A stretch of 64,000 nt of DNA, from the NCBI RefSeq assembly GCF_040939455.1, contig NC_134109.1:54898001-54962000 (forward strand). Reading direction: 5' to 3'. Positions 1 to 12,892 of the stretch are shown piece by piece; the first letter of the stretch is position 1; each line of letters starts with the position of its first letter. The notes under the pieces were generated by a model. It saw only the letters and a list, made by a program, of their open reading frames with translations, ran no database searches and had not been told where the DNA came from. Source of the DNA: Microcebus murinus (lineage: Eukaryota > Chordata > Mammalia > Primates > Cheirogaleidae). A program made the translations under genes and the position numbers.

Positions 1-3000
1 TATTATACTGGCAATGTTGATATGGTAGTTAGATTTTGATATGGTAGTGTGGGGTGGGGGGACATTCTGTAATTTTCTGATTAGATCTCACTCAATCTTT
101 TAGTGGGTCTGTGAATCACAAGTATGAACCTTTACAAGTGTTTCTCCAATGGAATAGCTCATTTTCACTATGTCCCCTACTTCTGTTTCTTGTATAAGCT
201 ATCCCAGTCTATTTTTCTTGAAGCCCTCACCCTTTTTTTCTGTTTTTCCTGGGTAAGTGAGGCAGGAAGGATAAAGGGGGCTTGAGTAGGAGGAATGATA
301 TCTCCCAGCAGAGATAAAAATATACCAAAAGTATTTTTACCTGGAGAGTCAGCCTTTTTAAACCTAAGGCTCTGGATGTATTTCCCAATAATGACTTTTT
401 GCCCCTCACTTCCAGAGGTATGGGAGGATCTTCTGGATCTTCACCATGAGAACCTGGTAGATAGAATTCCTGAAAGAAAATCTGATGAATTTATGGTGGT
501 CTACTAAATCCGTAGAATCTGTTTCTCGCTGTTGGGCCCACACTTAGTCAACAGCAACGATTCAAAATTTAAGTGCTTTTATTTTTCTAGTTATGGCTCT
601 GGTAGCTTCTGGTATAGAAATCATATCTTGACTGTGGCTGTCTGCATGCAGTTGTTTCTCCAAATTTTGGGGTAATGGTTCCCCATGCCACCTAAGTTTT
701 TCGATGGGTCCAAAAAACGTCATTGACCATCAGGTTGTTCAACTTTTTCTTTGTTGTAAGTGTGGGAGTGACAACTAACATGTTCTTTACATATTTGAGC
801 AAAATGTAGAATTTCAAATTATGTCTTCAGAAAATATAGTAATTATACATGCAAACACAAATATATAATGTTCATAAAGAACTAGATATTGTAAATAATT
901 TTGGAAATGTTTGCTATTGTCAAACACTTTTAGAAGGCAAAGTTATAATATTAAATTTACACATTGTATATGTTTATAAGTATTAGATTAATGACCATCA
1001 TTAAATGTCATATAGTACAATTTTAGCTATAACAGCATTGAAAAAATAAAACTGAAAATTCAAGAGTGCATCTGTATTTTTAACAAATAGTAAATACTGC
1101 ATAAAGATGTGGATTTGCAGATTTTGAACCATATAAAGTGATAAACTTAAAAACGGTTCTTATGTACATAAAATAGGTATCTATTTTATATAAAATATAT
1201 GTTCTTTAGGGATGTGGTTAGAGCTTTCTAGCTTACTCAAACATGTTGAAAAAAGAAAGAGTAATCTTGGCTTATTAGAATTTTCTCAAGAAGAATATTT
1301 TATATCTAACTAAAAATATGATAATGAAATAAATAGAAAATCAATAATGTTCATAAAGTCCTTGAAAAAATATATTTTAAAGAAAATGTAGGTTTTATAA
1401 GCTATTATACAAGTAATCACAATAAATATAAATTTTGACTGAAGTTCCATAAAATATTAAAATTTTGAATATTCAAGCTGGCTCATTTTTTAATAATTAT
1501 ATTACTAGGGATGTTAGAATGTCTCAAATTTAAAACTCAGTTTTTATTATTATTCTCTCATTTTACTTGCTATTCATACTTGAAGTAGAGCACCATAACT
1601 TTTATAATGAAATATGAACATAATGAAATGCATAAATATTTAGTTCTACTTAAAATTATAAAATTAACAACAAAATATACTTTAAACTATTTATGTATAT
1701 GTTCAAGCAATTCTCACTACATGTCAAATGTTAATAATTTTAAAAGCCATTTTGGATGAGTTAACATTGTCAAAATTTGGGGTTAGAGCAGTTTTCATAT
1801 TTAATGGGATCTGAAAAAATGTGGCTTGTGATATGATAAATGTTAAGCTGTACCTTGGAAATTACACTTTAAAGCATTTGAGATTAATTTAATTTGTTAT
1901 TCATTCCTTGTCTTTTAAATGCTAAGTAAAACAGGTGTTTCTACAGAAGCATAACAAAGAGGACGGGGATGCCCAAGGGTTATTTTTAATGAGATAACAT
2001 TTGTTGACATTGCATGGAGAAAGTCTTTGTTGGTTTTTTTTTAAAACTGAGATAATAATTACAGATTTTTTAAGATGCTAATTCTAATATTAATACTTTG
2101 AATTATGAAACTTTTAGTAAGTTTCTTCTTTCATTTAAGAATACTACAATTTCTTCATAGATATAATGTTGAGTGGGATTAAAGTGCATCCAAATCACTC
2201 TTTTATCAATTAAGAACTGAAACAAAAGACATGAATCATTTTTAGGCATGTGTGTCTGTGAAACATAAGAAAACCAAATTAAGAAGAAACTAATCTGAAG
2301 TAAGAAAGTTAGCACAGGAGCAGTAACAGTAGCAACTAACCAAGATAAATTTTACTTAACAGTCCATTGTAATTTGTGTTATTTTTATGAATGGAAATTT
2401 AAAAATGTTTTAAACGTTGATACAATTTGACTTATTAATTGCATGTTAACATAGTTAATTTATAAAAATCACAGATACAATAAATTTTATAGATATACAT
2501 ATATGTGTATATATGTGTTCATGTGTATACATATCACAGTTATTTATTCCATTTATTATAGGAAAAATTGAAACAAACAACTTAAACACCCAGTAATTAT
2601 TTATTAGGTAAATCATGCAGTAAGATTGTCTCAGAATTTCTCTTCTCATGTATTAAATTTTATATATCGTGGATATCTTAATTCCCACCTAAAAAAAAAG
2701 AAAAACTTTTATAGCTGCATCATATTTTACATTAATAGTGTAATATAAATTATTTAATTTTATTCTGATTTTATTTGTAAAATATTATAAATGGCTCTTA
2801 CAGATGCACAAATAAAAGTGTCCAGGCTCTACAGTAATTTATCAATAGAGATTATCTATAGATGTTAAAAGAATAGGAAGCTCTAATTCTCTTCTTTAGA
2901 TGTTGAAATAAAATGCACCTGGGAGGTATTGATAACCCAGACATTCTTGCTTTCTCATATTGGCTTTCATTTGTCCATGTCTACTGCTTATTAAATTATG

Positions 3001-3388
3001 CAGGTGCTTTCTATGCCCAAGAATTCTCAGAAGAACACAAATGGATATAATAAGTGTTGTGTCCAAAATTCCTTGGCTTTCTAATCTTCTGCATTTTAAG
3101 CAAGGGATGTATTCACAGGCAGATGTTATATATCAACATTTGTTATTTTGTCAGTTTGGAGTCTGAGTGTGCTCTTATTGTGCCCACGGTGCATACTATC
3201 TGACTTAAATAGTTTTACCAGTTTATGACCCTTATTCCAGAGGATAAACAAATCGTTTCAAGAGAACAGTGGTAAAACAAAAAGTTTCAATCCATTTCTA
3301 ACACCTTATATTTCTACTTAAAATTCACTGCTCCAAATTTCTCTTGCATTTATTGGTATGTATATTTAATTATCAAACATTATATATA
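1..3388. other. Unassigned AT-rich intergenic DNA
   Basis: I recognise no gene or repeat family with confidence. Roughly the first 800 bases are less AT-rich than the remainder and may be a decayed repeat. The rest is AT-rich with short A/T runs and a small (TA/TG) tract near 2490-2535. All open frames are under 71 codons and lack any recognisable domain. Confidence 0.5.
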
Positions 3389-3662
3389 CAGTCATATGTC
3401 ATGTAATGATGAGGATGTGTTGTAAGTAATGCATCATTAGGTGATTTTGTCATTGGGCAAACATCATAGAGTGTACTTACACAAACCAGGGTGGCATAAA
3501 CTTCTACATACCTAGTTTCTATAGTATAACCTGTTGCTTTTAGGCCATAAACCTGTACAGTAGGTTATTGTACTGAATACTGGAGGCAGTTGTAACAGAA
3601 TGTTAAGTATCTGTATATCTAAACATATCTAAAAATAAGAGGATATAGTAAAAATATAATCT
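3389..3662 (+). mobile_element. DNA transposon, left half (probably hAT-like non-autonomous element)
   Basis: The segment begins CAGTCATATGTCATGTAATG and carries the internal block TCATAGAGTGTACTTACACA, which I recognise from a common mammalian DNA transposon. I cannot name the family with certainty. It breaks off at 3662 where an L1 begins, and the missing right end reappears at about 8729-8803. The outer ends are imperfect inverted repeats (CAGTCAT at left, its degraded complement at right). Both are flanked by TATATATA-like sequence, compatible with an 8-bp duplication, but the AT-rich context makes that weak evidence. It encodes no protein. Confidence 0.7.
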
Positions 3663-3881
3663 TTACAGGACACAAAAACAACAGTGTACCCTGCTCCTCC
3701 CAGCAAGTGCCACCTACTGACAGGGAGGACATTCTACGCACCCTTTTCACAGCATCTACTGACTCACCATAAAGGTGTGGTTGAATCTCACCCACAAACA
3801 CCACCTACTGGCTCAGAGACTAAATAGAGTGTGTCATTACCCAAACATAAACCTAAAGGAAAGAAGCAACAACTGATCCAG

Positions 3882-4644
3882 ATGGGAGGAAATCAGCGAA
3901 GGAACTCTGGAAATATGAAAACTCAAACAGAAAGCACACCCCCTAAGAGGAACACTAGCCCCAAAGAAATGGACACCAACCAAAATCAGACCACTAAAAT
4001 GACAGAAGAATTTCGAGCATGGATCGTAAGAAAATTTAATGAGTTGCAAGAAAAACTGGATAATGAACACAAAGAAATTGCAAAAAGACTCCAAGACCTG
4101 GAACAAAAATTCACTGAACAAATTGAAACAATGAAGAAAAATCTAACCGAACTCTTGAAAATGATGAATCAATTCAGGGAACTACAAAACACAGTGGAAA
4201 GCCTCAAGAACAGGGTAGATCAAACAGAAAAAATAATCTCAGAGATTGAAGATAACACCTTCCAATTAAATAAATCAGTCACAGACATAGAGCAGAAAAA
4301 CAAGAGAAAAGAGCAAAGCCTACAAGAGATGTGGATTATGTGAAGAAACCTAATGCAAACAGGAAGACATCACGACATGCGGTCATCTGACTGACAAAAA
4401 TATCAACTAAAGAGGCCCTTCTATGAGCTGTAAGGTGAAAGAAGCAAGTTACATACAAAGGAAAGCCAATCTGAATAACGCCAGACTTCTCTACTGAAAT
4501 TTTACAAGCACGGAGAGACTGGGGCCCCATTCATTCTCAGATAAGCAAAGTCTGAGGGAATTCACCAAGACAAGAACAGCCCTTCAAGAAGTACTCAAAT
4601 CAGTGTTACCCACGGATCAGCACGATAAACACTCACGAATGTAA
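3882..4644 (+). pseudogene. L1-A ORF1 remnant (ORF1p RNA-binding protein)
   Basis: ORF1p is the trimeric RNA chaperone of the L1 ribonucleoprotein. I take ATG 3882 as the start because it aligns with the start in the other copy. An upstream in-frame GTG at 3831 is not a likely start. The N-terminus and a long heptad-rich coiled coil (FRELQNTVESLKNRVDQTE) are readable. A lost base near 4333 then gives a stop at 4341-4343. Two deletions relative to the other copy follow: about 152 bp at 4352-4355, bounded by AATG repeats and removing most of the RRM, and about 85 bp near 4530. The C-terminal part (TLQARRDWG-like) survives in a shifted frame. It is non-functional. Confidence 0.9.
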
Positions 4645-4682
4645 ATCTACTCAAAGCCAAAGAACGAAGCCCAGAAACCACA

Positions 4683-7600
4683 ATAGCTCAAGATAGAAAA
4701 CAAAGCAACAAAGTTTTACCCAACATAATGGACAGAAATTTGGCCTACCTATTAGTTATCTCAATAAATGTGAATGGCTTGAACTCCCCACTCAAGAGAC
4801 ATAGGCTGGCCGAATGGATAAAAAAATACAAGCCAAGTGTCTCCTGCCTTCAGGAAACACATGTAACCTGCAAGGATGCATATAGACTAAAGGTAAAGGA
4901 GTGGAGAACAGTATTTCAAGCAAACAGAAGCCAAAAGAAAGCTGGCATGGCGGTGCTGATCACAGATAACTTGGTTTTTAAATCAACAAAAGTAATAAAA
5001 GACAAAGAAGGTCATTATATAATGGTGAAGTGTACAGTTTGACAAGAAGACATAACAATTCTAAATATATATGTACCCAACCTTGGTGCACCCAGATTCA
5101 TAAGGCAAACTCTACTTGACCTAAACAAATGGATAAACAACAACACCACAATAGTCAGAGACTTTAAAACCCCACTGACAGCACAGGACAGATCCTCCAA
5201 ACAAAAAATCACCAAAGAAATAATGGACTTAAACAGAACTCTAGAACAAATGGGCCTGACTGACATTTACAGGACATTCTACCCCAAAACCACCAAACAT
5301 ATGTTCTTCTCATCAGCTCATGGGTCATTCTCTAAGATTGACCATATCCTAGGCCAAAAAGCAGGTCTCAAACAATTTTAAAAAATAGAAATTATACGAT
5401 GTATCTTTTCAGATCACAATAGAATAAAAGTAGAAATCAACCCTAACAGGAACTCTCATTTTTACACAAAGTCATGGAAACTAAACAACCTTCTGCTAAA
5501 TGACGACTTCATAAATGAGGAAAACAAGATGGAAATCAAAAGATTCTTTGAACTACATGACAAAGGAGACACAAGTTATCAAAACTTGTGGGACACAGCT
5601 AGAGAAGTCCTGAGAGGAAAGTTTATTTCCATAAATGCCTATATCCAAAAGTCTAAAAGATCACAAATAGACAACCTAATGAATCAAAGAGCTAGAAAAA
5701 GAAGAACAGACCAAGCCCAAACCCAGCAGAAGAAGTGAAATCATTAAGATCAAATCAGAACTAAATGAAATTGACAACAGGGAAACTATATGGAAGATTA
5801 ACAATACAAAAAGTTGGTTCTTTGAAAAAATAAACAAAATTGACACACCTTTGGCTAGCCTAATGAAAAGCAGAAAAGAAAAATCTCTTATAAGCTCCAT
5901 CAGGAACAAAAAGAGAGAAATTACAATGGATGCCACAGAGATACAAGATATAATCATGAATACTACAAAAATCTTTATGCACACAAACTGGTAAATGTGG
6001 AGGAAATGGACAATTTCTTAGAAACACACAGCCTCCCTTGGCTCAACCAGGAAGAAATAGAATTCCTGAACAGACTAATATCAAGTGCTGAAATTGAAAC
6101 AGTAATAAAAAAACCTTCCTAAAATGAAAAGTCCTGGACCAGATGGTTTCACACCCAAATTTTACCACACCTGCAAGGAAGAACTGGTGCCTTTCCTGCA
6201 GAAATTATTCCACAATATCGAGAAGGATAGAATCATCCCCAACACATTTTATGAAGCAAACATAACCCTGATACCAAAACCAGGAAAGGATGCAACAAAA
6301 AAATAAAACTATAGACCAATATCCTTTATGAATATAGATGCAAAAATTCTCAACAAAATCCTAGCCAATTTAATCCAGGTGATTGTCAAGAAAATAATCC
6401 TTCACAATGAAGTGGGCTTCATCCCAGGGATGCAGGGATGGTTCAATATATGCAAATCTATAAATGTAATTCACCATATACACAGAAGCAAAAACAAAGA
6501 CCATATGATCCTCTCAATAGACACAGAAAAAGCATTTGACAAAATTCAACACTGTTTTATGATAAGAACACTCAACAAAATAGGCATAGATGGGGGTTAC
6601 CTGAAAATGATATAAGCCATATATGACAAACTCACAGCCAATATCATAGTGAATGAGGAAAAATTGAAAGCATTCTACTTAGAACTGGAACAAGACAAGG
6701 TTGCCCACTATCTCCACTTCTATTCAACATAGTGCTGGAAGTCCTGGCTATGGCAATCAGACAAGAGAGCGGAATTAAGGGCATCTAAATGGGAGCAGAA
6801 GAGATCAAACTCTCACTCTTTGCTGATGACATGATATTATACCTAGAAAACCCCAAGGATTCAACCGAGAGACTCCTTGAATTGATAAATGAATTTGGTA
6901 AAGTATCAGGATACAAAATCAATACACAGAAATCAGAGGCATTCATATATACTAACAACAGTAAAAGTGGGAACCAAATCAAAGACTCAATTCCCTTCAA
7001 AATAGCAACAAAGAAATAAAGTATCTAGGAATATATTTAACTAAGGAGGTTAAAGACCTCTATAGGGAGAACTATGAAACACTGAAGAAGGAAATAACAG
7101 AGGACATAAACAGATGGAAGAATATACCATGCTCATGGGTTGGCAGAATCAACATTGTTAAAATGTCTATACCATCCAAAGTGACATATATAGTCAATGC
7201 AATCCCTATTAAAATACCATCATCATTTTTCACAGATAAAGAAAAAATAATTTTACGCTTTGTATGGAACCAGAGAAGACCCCGTATAGCAAAATCATTC
7301 CTAGGCAATAAAAAACAAGGAGGTATCAATTCACCAGATTTCTAACTATACTACAATTCTATAGTCATTAAAACAGCTTTTTACTGGCACAAGAATGGGG
7401 ATATAGACCAGTGGAACAGAACAGAGAACCCAGATATAAAACCATCCTCATATAACCAACTAATCTTCGACAAAGCAGACAAAAACATACACTGGGGGAA
7501 AGAATCCTGATTCAATAAATAGTGCTGGGAAAACTGGATAGCCACATGTAGAAGACTGAAACAAGACCCATACCTTTCACCTCTCACAAAAATCAACTCA

Positions 7601-8548
7601 CTTTGGGTGAAAGACTTGAACCTTGGGTGTGAAACTATTAGAATTCTAGAAGAAAACATTGGAAATACTCTTCTAGACATTGGCCTAGGCAAAAAATTTA
7701 TGAAGAAGACTCCAACGACAATCAAAACAGCAACAAAAATAAACAAATGGTACCTGATCAAATTAAAAAGCTTCTGCACAGCCAAAGAAACTGTCAATAG
7801 AACAAACAGACAACCCACAGAATGGGAGAAAATTTTTGCAAGCTACACATCTGATAAAGAGCTGATAACTAGAATCTGTTTAGAACTCAGGAAAAGGAGC
7901 CAGAAAAAATCAAACAACCTCATCAACAAATGGGCAAAGGACATGAAGAGAAACTTTTCAAAAGAAGACAGAATAATGGCCAACAAACATATGAAAACAT
8001 GCTCAACATCTCTAATCATCAGGGAAATGCAAATCAAAACCACAATGAGATATCACTTAACTCCAGTGAGAATGGCCTTTATCAAAAAGTCTCCAAACAA
8101 TAAATACTGGCATTGATGCGGAGAGATAGGAACACTCCTACACTGCTGGTGGGACTGCAAACTAGTTCAACCTCTGTGGAAAGCAATATGGAGATACCTC
8201 AAAGCGATACAAGTAGATCTAACATTTGATCCAGCAATTCCATTACTGCTCATCTACCCAAAAGATCAAAAGTCACTTTATGAAAAAGACACCTGCACTC
8301 GAATGTTTATAGCAGCACAATTCACAATTGCAAAGCTATGGAAACAACTCAAGTGCCCATCAATTCATGAGTGGATTAATAAAATGTGGTATATGTATAC
8401 CATGGAGTACTACTCACCTTTAAGAAACAATGGTGATATAGCACCTCTTGTATATTCCTGGATACAGCTGGAACCCATTCGACTGAGTGAAGTATCTCAA
8501 GAAGGGAAAAACAAGCACCACATGTACTCACCAGCAATTTGGTATTAA
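4683..8548 (+). pseudogene. L1-A ORF2 remnant (endonuclease / reverse transcriptase)
   Basis: ORF2p makes and primes the insertion of L1 cDNA. Domains are visible in order. The APE-type endonuclease (INVNGLNSPLKRHRLAEWI, QETH) is at 4728-5400. The start of the RT ([12 protein letters not shown]) is at 6124, and the block [11 protein letters not shown] is near 6415. The RT catalytic motif FADD sits within [15 protein letters not shown] at about 6817-6861. The C-terminal cysteine region (CGEIGTLLHCWWDC) is at 8117-8158, and the last residues end at 8548. The start codon matching the other copy has become ATA at 4683. Stops occur at about 5041, 6304, 6613 and 8114, and the frame shifts several times, so no active protein is possible. 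Confidence 0.92.
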
Positions 8549-8693
8549 TAGATCAACATTTAAGTGGACATATAGGAATAACATTTATTGGGGGTCCGGC
8601 AGGTGGGAAGGGGGAATGGGGATGGGTATTCGAGTTGGGAGGGGGGCATGAGTGATATACGTAACCTTAACACTTGTACCCCCATAATTCGCT

Positions 8694-8695
8694 AA

Positions 8696-8732
<37 letters not shown>
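8694..8732. repeat. (TA)n microsatellite at the L1-A 3' end
   Basis: A nearly pure TA run of about 33 bases follows the L1-A 3' UTR where an A-rich tail is expected. It probably grew from the tail and the AT-rich target site. Confidence 0.9.
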
Positions 8733-8734
<2 letters not shown>

Positions 8735-8803
8735 CTCATTGTATCAACAGTGTGTATGTGGTTCATCAATGAATGAAACATCACTATGTGATTCATCATG
8801 ATA
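8729..8803 (+). mobile_element. DNA transposon, right half
   Basis: This continues the element broken at 3662. ATAATCTCATTGTATCAACA follows the L1, and the segment ends in ATTCATCATG, a degraded complement of the left terminus. Together the halves form an element of about 340 bp. Confidence 0.65.
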
Positions 8804-8872
8804 TATATATATGCAAATACACACACAATAATAAATACATGCACACACATATATATACACATACATATATAT
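8800..8872. repeat. TA/CA-rich simple repeat
   Basis: Alternating purine-pyrimidine tract of TA, CA and ATAC units. Confidence 0.8.
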
Positions 8873-9000
8873 TGCTGTGACTATTCAGTCGTTCAGCTAT
8901 CTTTCAATATTGAGATAAGTTCAACACTGTTTTAATTATTGCAGGTTCCTAATATATGGTATAACATATAACATATATTATAAACACATTTTGTGCAGTG

Positions 9001-9124
9001 TGATAGTTAATTTTGAAAGCAAACTAACCTTATTTATGCGGTTTCCAGACATTTAGTCAAACATTATTCTAGCTGTGTCTGTGAGGTTGTTTTTGATTAA
9101 GATTAACTTTTAAATCAGTTTTAT
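9001..9124 (+). mobile_element. Old interspersed repeat, left part (probable L1M 3'-UTR type)
   Basis: The block around CATTTAGTCAAACATTATTC and TGTCTGTGAGGTTGTTTTTG matches the reverse complement of the repeat at 48172-48655. This common mammalian repeat ends in a TTCTCCAGAGAAACAG-type motif. I believe it is an L1M 3'-end sequence, but the subfamily is uncertain. It is interrupted by the L1 at 9125-12892 and its far end is found at 12893-12977. Confidence 0.6.
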
Positions 9125-12104
9125 ACTATTATAAAAGGTATTGAGTCTTTGATTTCATTCTCAATTTAAATGTTGGTATATGGGAATGCTACTGATTTTT
9201 GTATGTTGATTTCATAACCTGAGACTTTTTTGAATTTATTTATTAATTCCAGCAGTCTTTTGAAAGAATCTTTGAAGTTTTCTAAATATAAGATCATATT
9301 GCCATCAAAGAGTGATAGTTTGACCTCTTCTTTCCACATTTGGATACCCCTGATTTCCTTCTCTTGCCTGATTATTCTGGCAAGGTCTTCCAGTACTATG
9401 TTGAATAAGAGTGGTGACAGTGGGCAATCTTATCTGGTTCCACTTTTAATCAGAAATGTTTTTAATTTTTTCCCATTCAGTATGATGTTGCCTGTGGGTT
9501 TGTCATAAATAACTATTATAATATTTAGATATTTTCCATCTATGCCTATTTTGTTAAGAGTTTTTTTTTTTATCATAAAAGTGTGCTGAATTTTGTCAAA
9601 TGCTTTTTCTGCATCTATTGAAAGGACTATATGGTCTTTGTTTTTGCTTCAATTTATGTGGGGAATCACATTTATCAATTTGCATATGTAGAACCATACT
9701 CGCATCTCTGGGATGAAGCCCACTTGAACGTGGTGGATTATTTTTTTGATGTGCAGCTGAATTCTGTTTGCTAGGATTTTATTGAGAATTTTTGCATCTA
9801 TATTCAGAAGAGATATTGAGCTGTAGTTTTCTTTTTTAGTTGTGTCTTTCCTGGCTTTGGTATCAGGGTGATATTGGTCTTGTAGAACGAGTTGTGGAGG
9901 ATTCCTTCCTTCTCTATGTTATTGAATAATTTCTGTAGAATAGGTACTAGTTATTCTTTGTAGGTATGATAAAATTTGGCTGTGAAACCATCTGGTCTGG
10001 GACAAATTTTTATTGCTGCTTCAATTTCATACTTGATATGTGTCTGTTCTATTTCTTCCTATTTGAGCCTAGGGAGGTTGTGTGCTTCCAATAATTTGTC
10101 CATTTCATTTTCAAGTTTATGTGCATAGAGATTTTTGTAGTATTCAGAGATGATATTTTGTATTTTTGTGATCTTATTGTAATATCTCTTTTCATTTCTG
10201 ATTGAGCTTATTAAGGTCCTTTCTTTTCTGTTTCTGGTTAATGTAGTGAGAGGCTGGTTGATTTTATCTTTTCAGAGAACCAACTTTTTTTTCATTCATC
10301 TTCTATATAGTTGCTTTGTTATCTATTTCATTTAGTTCTTCTCTGACCTTAGTTATTTCTTCTCTTCTGCTAGGTTTACGATTGATTTGCTCTTCCTGTT
10401 CCAATTCCTTGAAACAATTCATTTGGATTATTGATTTGTGATCTTTCTGTCTTTTGGATGTTGGCATTTATGGCTATGAATTTTCCTTTGATGACTGCTT
10501 TTGCTACATCCCACAGATTTGGACAACTTCCCTTTATCATTTAGTTAAAAAACTCTTTTGATTTCCACCTTAATTTTCTCTTTAACCCAATAACCATTCA
10601 GCAATAGGTTGTTTAATTTCCATGACTTTGTATAGAGTTGAATATTTTTGATGGAATTGATTAATAACTTTATTCTACTGTGGTCTGAGAAGATGCATGG
10701 TATAATTTCCAATTTTTTAAATTTGTTGAGATATGTTTTGTGGCCTAGGATATGATCAATCTTAGAGAATGTTTCATGAGCTATGAGAAGAATGTATATT
10801 CAGTGGTTTTGTGGATAGAATGTTCTGTAAATGTCTGTAAGGTCCATTTTTCTAGAGTTCCATTTAAATCCATCATTTCTTTGCTTATTTTCTGCTTGGA
10901 GGATCTGTCTGACTTTGTCAATGGGATGTTGAAGTCTCCAGCTATTACAGTGCTGCTGTTTATCATTTTGTTTAAACCAAGTATGGTTTGTTTTATGAGT
11001 CTGGGAGTATATGTGTTAGGTGCATAAATATTTAAGCTTGTTATATCTTCTTGTTGAATTGTTCCCTTCACCATTATATAATGACCATCTATGTATTTTT
11101 AACTTTTACTGATTTGAAGTCTATATTATCTGATATGGGAATGTCTACACCAGCATTCTTTTGGTTTCCATTTGCATGGAATATTGCTCTCCTTCTCTTT
11201 ACCTTGAATCTTAATGAGTTCTTGTGGGTTACATGTGTTTCCTGGGGACAGCAGCTACATGGCTTGTATGTTCTATCTATTCAGCCAGCCTATGTCTATC
11301 AAGTGGGGAATTCAAGCCATTCACATTTATTGGAAGAATTGATAAATGGAGTAGATTTCTGGTCATCCTGTTGAGTAGAACTTTATTGCTTTGTTTTACC
11401 ACTTTAGCTATTATGGTATATCACCTCTGAGCTTTAGCTTTTGGGTGATTTTACACCAGTGGGTGACTATTGTGTTGATCCATGTATAATGCAATTCTAA
11501 ATACTTCTTGCAGGGGAGGCCTCATCTTGACAAATTCCCTCAGTATTTGCTTGTTTGAAAAAGCCTTTATTTCTCTCTCATATAAGAAACTTAATTTTGG
11601 AGGATAAAAAAATTCTAGTCTGTCTATTATTCTGTTTGAGAGAATGAGAATGGAGCCCTAGTCCCTTCTGGCTTATAAAGTCTCAGTTGAAAAGTCTGCA
11701 GTTAGTCTGATGGATCTTTCTTTGTATGCTACTTGATGCTTTGCCTTTCAGCTTGTTTGAATACCTCTTTCGTGTTTACTTGACCAGTTTGATGACTATG
11801 TGTCATGGTGATTGCCTCTTTGCAATAAATCTTCCAAAGTTCCTTTGAACTTCTTGTACCTGGATATCTAGATTGCTAGCAAGGCCAGGGAAATTTTCCT
11901 CAATTATTACCTTGAATATGTTTTCCAACCCTTTTGTATTTTCTTCTTCATCCCTAGATGCCTATGATTCTTATGTAAGACTTTTCTTACATAATCCCAT
12001 ATTTTTTGTAGGTTTGTTTATTCCTCTTTCCTCAGTTCTTTCTTTTTGACTGACTTGTTCAATTCAAGGTGTTGGCTTCAAGCTCTGAGATTCTTTCTTT
12101 TGCA
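9125..12104 (-). mobile_element. L1 with 5' inversion: inverted segment (ORF1 part to RT)
   Basis: Read on the minus strand from 12104, this segment starts in the ORF1 coiled coil (complement of CTCAGAGCTTG). It passes through the ORF1 C-terminus and the ORF2 endonuclease, with frame at 11074-10781 reading GDFNIPLTKSDRSSKQKI. It ends just past the RT FADD block at the position matching about 6995 of L1-A. The sense segment to the right resumes at the position matching about 7005. Inverted upstream part next to a sense downstream part with adjacent breakpoints is the signature of twin priming. Both open reading frames are decayed. Confidence 0.88.
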
Positions 12105-12892
12105 ACAAAGAAAATAAAATACCTAGGAATATATTTAATGAAAGAGTTGAAAGACCCCTGCAGGGAGAACTATCAAACACTGAGGAAGGAAATCACAGAG
12201 TATGTAAACAAATGGAAAAACACATCACACTTATGGATTGGCAGAATCAACATTGTTAAAATGTCTATACTACCCAAAATGACTTATAGATTCAATGTAA
12301 TCCCAATTAAAATAGCAATGCCATTTTTTGCACATATATACAAAATAATTCTGTGCTTCATTTGAAACTAGAAAATATCCTGAATAGCCAAAGCAACATT
12401 AAGCAAAAAGAACAAATCATGAAGCATTAATCAGACTTGAAGCTATATACAAGGCTACAGTAACCAAAACAGCATGGTGCTGGCATAAAAACAGAGACTT
12501 AGACCAATGGATCAGAATAGAGAAACCAGATATAAAACCATCATCATATTGCCATCTGGTCTTTGACAAAGCAGATGGAAATATACACTGGGGAAAAGAA
12601 TCCCTATTTAATAAATGGTGCTGGGAAAATTGGATAGCCACATGTAGAAGACTGAAACAGGACCCACACTTCTCACCACTCACAAAAATAATCCACAATG
12701 GATAATTGACTTAAAAGTAAAGCATGAAGTTATAAGAATTCTAGAAGAAAAAGGTGGAAAAACTCTTATAGAGATTGGCCTGGGCAAAGAATTTATGAAG
12801 ACCGCAGAGGCAATCACAGCAACAACAAAAATAAATAAATGGGACCCAATTAAATTAAAAAACTTCCACATAGCCAAGGAAACAATCAATTG
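12105..12892 (+). mobile_element. L1 with 5' inversion: sense segment (ORF2, distal RT onward)
   Basis: ORF2 sequence from the position after the RT catalytic block ([21 protein letters not shown], frame at 12069-12365) to the region equivalent to about 7800 of L1-A (NKWDPIKLKNFHIAKETIN). It stops at about 12892 without the ORF2 C-terminus, 3' UTR or poly-A tail. A twin-primed insertion must once have had these, so the 3' end was lost later, together with the middle of the older host repeat. Confidence 0.88.

Larger units (their letters stand above)
3663..8727 (+). mobile_element. L1 retrotransposon copy A (5'-truncated, lemur-type 3' end)
   Basis: This is a LINE-1 with ORF1 remnant, ORF2 remnant and 3' UTR in order. 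Compared with the second copy at 35577-39542, it starts at the position matching about 36783, so most of the 5' UTR is absent. The 3' UTR has the G-rich tract at 8589-8647 and the terminal CCCCCATAAT motif near 8682. The usual A-rich tail is replaced by a (TA)n run. The sequence ATAATCT occurs at both borders (3656-3662 and 8730-8736), consistent with a target-site duplication partly hidden by the TA run. The insertion splits an older DNA transposon, which fixes the relative age. Many stops and frameshifts show it is dead. Confidence 0.93.

Noticed and set aside
7381..7818. 145-codon minus-strand frame inside L1-A
   Set aside because: Shadow of the ORF2 coding strand. Similar antisense shadows occur at 12417-12889.
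8694..8872. Direct repeats suggesting a CRISPR-like or satellite array
   Set aside because: Only simple TA/CA repeats, no unit-spacer structure. The window is mammalian.
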